Shown in pieces: positions 61,765 to 64,000 of a stretch of 64,000 bases of DNA. The stretch is from positions 6,154,501 to 6,218,500 of the forward strand of contig CANJKZ010000010.1 in NCBI GenBank assembly GCA_947471745.1, in the 5' to 3' direction. The notes under the pieces are model-generated. The model was not told the DNA's origin, did not search any database, and saw only the letters and a list, made by a program, of their open reading frames with translations. This DNA comes from Closterium sp. Naga37s-1. Its lineage: Eukaryota; Streptophyta; Zygnematophyceae; Desmidiales; Closteriaceae. The first letter of the stretch is position 1. Each line of letters starts with the position of its first letter. A program made the translations under genes and the position numbers.

Positions 61765-62215
61765 ATGGCCTTTCTCCCAGTCTTACTGGTTGACGCACAC
61801 GGCTGCCCTTTCAAGTTAGGGTTCTGGCTTATGTGCTTACGCAGGTATCTCCGGCTTTTCACTACGAATAGCGTCTCCCTGCTCGAGCACACGTCGGGGT
61901 CCCTTCAGGCACCCACGACTCCCACTGAGCCTGCTGCTGACGCTGGCGAGGACGTGCAGTGGCAGTATCGGGCGGACAGCCTTGCCTACGCACTGTGGAC
62001 GAAGCGTGACGCTGACGCACAGCTTGTCATCCGAGCTCACCTACCGGTTGATCAGAGAGACCAGTTTCATCAGCTGACGTCGGCCCAGACTTTGTACAGC
62101 GCTATATTTAGACACTACTCTTCTCTCTCTCCTGCCGCCCGACCACTGCAGTAGCGCCATCCATTGTTAGGGGAGGTGCAGCAGTTGGTTGAGGAGGCGA
62201 GTGAAGGTACCTGTG
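61765..62215 (+). pseudogene. A-5 gag, N-terminal part
   Basis: MAFLPVLLVDAHGCPFKLGF, YLRLFTTNSVSLLEHTSGSL, EDVQWQYRADSLAYALWTKR, DADAQLVIRAHLPVDQRDQF and HQLTSAQTLYSAIFRHYSSL align in order with A-1 Gag (SLFDLTSGVS, SQWATRDAAARLAVRRHLPT, SAKTLYDAVVARYSS). A stop lies at 62152-62154. The region equivalent to the rest of the capsid is deleted before the solo LTR. Confidence 0.75.
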
Positions 62216-62577
62216 TGTGAGGATCTGGTTCAGGAAAGATGATTCTATTGAATGAATCACATGGGTACAAGGCGAGGCTATATATAGGCTCGACACAATG
62301 CAGGTAACCCAGGTGTTACGCGAATGTTCTGAGGGTTGCAAAGCGTCCCGAACAGAACCTTCCCGAACTCGGTAGAAAGCAATTCGGTGGGAACCGAAAA
62401 GGCTTGAGTTCGGTACACGTAACCTAGTTCGGTGCTATAACTATAATAACATATAGGAATGCACCTAACCTAGGAAATCAAGCATATCTATGCATGATAA
62501 ATAAAACCTAAGCTAGTAATTGCTTAATAAAGTCCAGGCAAGCTAGCAAAGCCAGCATAAGCCGTCGTACTCTTACA
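62216..62577 (-). mobile_element. Solo LTR of a further family
   Basis: 362 bp flanked by exact CTGTG repeats (62211-62215 and 62578-62582) with TG...CA ends. On the minus strand a TATA-like CCTATATATAGCC lies about 70 bp from the 3' end. It repeats TTCGG/CCGAA words (GAACTCGG, CACCGAA). It does not match families A-D. Confidence 0.85.
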
Positions 62578-62582
62578 CTGTG

Positions 62583-63200
62583 CGTCTGCTCGTACAGGTG
62601 GTGCCGCTAGTGGAGGCGGGGGTTCTGGGGGTGGACAGCAGCGACAGCAGAGTCAGCAGGAAACCCTCTCGCTACAGCAGCTTCGGGAGTGGGTTTTACA
62701 ACAACGCGTCCCTGGTGGTGTAGAGACTAGTAGTCTAGGTGCTTGTGCGTCTGCTAGCACAGGTGCAGCTCCGACGGAGGCTTTGCTCACCTTCACGCTA
62801 GACTCAAGCGCGTCTCGCTGCTTCTTTCGTGACTGCACCATACTCACACCACGCACCACACCTGTCCCTGTCACTCTGGCTGACCCCTCCTCTGGCCCAG
62901 TTGTTGCACGAGGCACCACTGTTCTTCCGCGTCCGGCAGACCCCTCTGGTTCCCTTATAGGTTTCCACCTCCCTCGTTCGTTACAAACTTGGTGAGTCAG
63001 GCTGTCCTCCATGATCGGTTGGTCACTACCACCACTCCTGGTGGCAAGCTTGTGGCGATCTGTACGAGCTCAGTGACCGGCGACCACCTCACCACGTTCA
63101 CTCGGAGGCATGGGTCTGGCCTGTACATACTTCACGTTGATTCTGCACATTTCGCTGGGTCCGGTCAGGTAGCTGCGTCGTGCTCGTGTCGGTCGCTCAC
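62583..63200 (+). pseudogene. A-5 gag C-terminus and protease
   Basis: After the solo LTR: GGSGGGQQRQQSQQ-like Gly/Gln-rich gag end, LSLQQLREWVLQQRVPGG (A-1: LSPQQLREWYAARQRGG), then protease LLTFTLDSSASRCFFRDCTI. DSGAS is DSSAS, so the catalytic Gly is lost. LADPSSGPVVARGTTVLPRP and LYILHVDSAHFAGSGQVAAS follow. The Cys/His motif of A-1 is absent here. Confidence 0.8.
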
Positions 63201-64000
63201 GCACCCATCCCTCCTCTAGCACCACCGTCTTGGTCACCCCTCCCTACAGTCTCTGCGTCGCATGCACTCGCGTCTCTTTGTCTCGGGCCTTCCGAGGTCC
63301 CTGCCCCCGCTCCCTCCGTCACTTACGTCGCCGTAAACTCCCTGCGTCGAGGGGCGGCACCGCGCCGCTCCTCACTCCTCCTTGTTCCCTCCGACGGAGG
63401 CTCCTCTGCAGACCTTGCACATGGACGTGTGGGGCCCTGCCCCCGTCCCTGGGCCGGGCCGGGAGCGCTACTTTTGCTGGTCGTCGACGACTACACGCGC
63501 TACACCACGGTGTTTCCCTTGCAGAGCAAGGGCGACGTCCGTCTTGTTTTGATCCCTTGGATCCGCGCTGTTCGTCGCCAGCTATGCGCACGGTTCCGTC
63601 AGGACCTCCCGGTGCTCCGTCTGCACTCTGACCGTGGAGATGAGTTTTCCTCCGGTCTCCTTGAGGACTTTGTCGTGAGGAGGGCATTACCCAGTCGTTC
63701 ACGCTTCCGGCTTCTCCGCAGCAGAATGGGGTCGCTAAGCATTGCATTGGCTTGATCATGGAGGTTGCTCGCACCTCCATGATCCATGCGGCTGCTCCCC
63801 ATTTTCGGTGGTCGTTTGCGGTCCAATACACCGCGCATCAGCTCAACCTCTGGCCATGTGTCTCCGTGCCAGAGACCTCGCCTACATTGCGTTGGATGGG
63901 GGAGGTTGACGATGTGTCGGCGTTTCGGGTCTGGGGTTCGATGGCCCTTGTCCGCGATACTACCGCTGACAAGCTCTCTTCTCGAACCGTTCGCTGCGTC
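63201..64000 (+). pseudogene. A-5 pre-integrase and integrase (incomplete at window end)
   Basis: HHRLGHPSLQSLRRMHSRLF, CVEGRHRAAPHSSLFPPTEA, LHMDVWGPAPVPGPGRERY, then after frameshifts RLHSDRGDEFSSGLLEDF (GGEF is GDEF), QQNGVAKHCIGLIMEVARTS (NGIAE is NGVAK, so the catalytic Glu is lost) and RWMGEVDDVSAFRVWGSMAL. Stops and frame changes occur near 63218, 63337, 63475 and 63690. It continues beyond 64000. Confidence 0.85.

Larger units (their letters stand above)
60800..64000 (+). mobile_element. Copia element A-5 (5' LTR not seen, runs off the window)
   Basis: The leader starts CCCCGCTTTTTCTTTCTGCC, resembling the A-1 leader just after its primer site (CGATCTTTTTTTCCTGCCCG and GCGTGCCCC). 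Repeat-rich leader, gag, protease and integrase follow. A solo LTR interrupts gag. All coding parts are broken. The 5' LTR and primer site cannot be recognised upstream, so the 5' end is truncated or highly diverged. Confidence 0.8.

Noticed and set aside
1..64000. tRNA, rRNA or other structural RNA genes
   Set aside because: I found only short primer-binding sites complementary to tRNA ends; no cloverleaf or rRNA landmark was seen by eye. A tRNAscan/Infernal run would be needed to exclude small ones.

Overview
This 64-kb window contains no ordinary host gene that I can recognise. It is a dense, nested heap of transposable elements and satellite DNA, of the kind found in pericentromeric or subtelomeric heterochromatin of a large eukaryotic genome. 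The plant-type telomere motif TTTAGGG (559-594), initiator-Met tRNA primer sites (TGGTATCAGAGC), and many Ty1/copia elements with few Ty3/gypsy elements suggest the green lineage. A streptophyte alga or other non-seed plant is my best guess; species-level assignment is not possible.

Family labels used here are mine. A: copia with very short LTRs (about 120-150 bp, TGTCA...CA), tandem repeats in the leader, and a conserved 29-nt box before the 3' LTR. B: copia with about 880-bp LTRs starting TGTTGTGTGATG on the coding strand. C: copia with 819-bp LTRs starting TGTTGGTGCAAC. D: copia with about 0.9-1.0-kb GTCGAC-rich LTRs starting TGTCAAC. Gypsy pieces are G1-G3. There is also one Plavaka-like DNA transposon with introns.

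Layout. 1-2796: 37-bp satellite with an embedded telomeric patch. 2797-4966: broken gypsy G1 between inverted LTR copies. 4967-6306: LTR scraps, an RNase H scrap and an A 3' end. 6307-8188 and 10770-11952: D-1, interrupted by an inverted A fragment with repeat-rich leader (8188-10740). 11953-14285: A 5' LTR, primer site and a 34-bp hairpin minisatellite. 14286-18334: B-1 gag to integrase with its 5' LTR. 18335-19565: D-2 3' end. 19567-24614 and 24656-26403: two A elements tail to tail, separated by one satellite monomer. 26404-29244: gypsy G2 and G3. 29245-29604: A 3' end. 29605-37485: D-3, a nearly complete but decayed element carrying two solo B LTRs. 37495-39740: copia RT scrap and the 5' part of C-2. 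39993-51500: Plavaka-like transposase gene (minus strand), with full-length A-1 (41176-48566, target duplication GGTAT) sitting in an intron. 52330-59567: about four copies of a 178-bp tandem repeat containing C-1 (52918-59400, target duplication TCGCT), which has an uninterrupted 1589-codon gag-pol frame. 59580-60800: unassigned DNA. 60800-64000: A-5, with a solo LTR of a further family inserted in gag.

Family members share a life cycle: LTR transcription, tRNA priming at the PBS, Gag particle assembly, protease, integrase and RT/RNase H acting from one polyprotein. Only C-1 looks coding-competent. A-1 is young by its LTRs (1 difference in 124) but has a nonsense codon and a 13-bp deletion in pol, so it could move only in trans. 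The most unusual signals are the family A leaders, each carrying a different tandem repeat, and the intron-containing Plavaka-like gene with an N-terminal QALGGH-like zinc finger.
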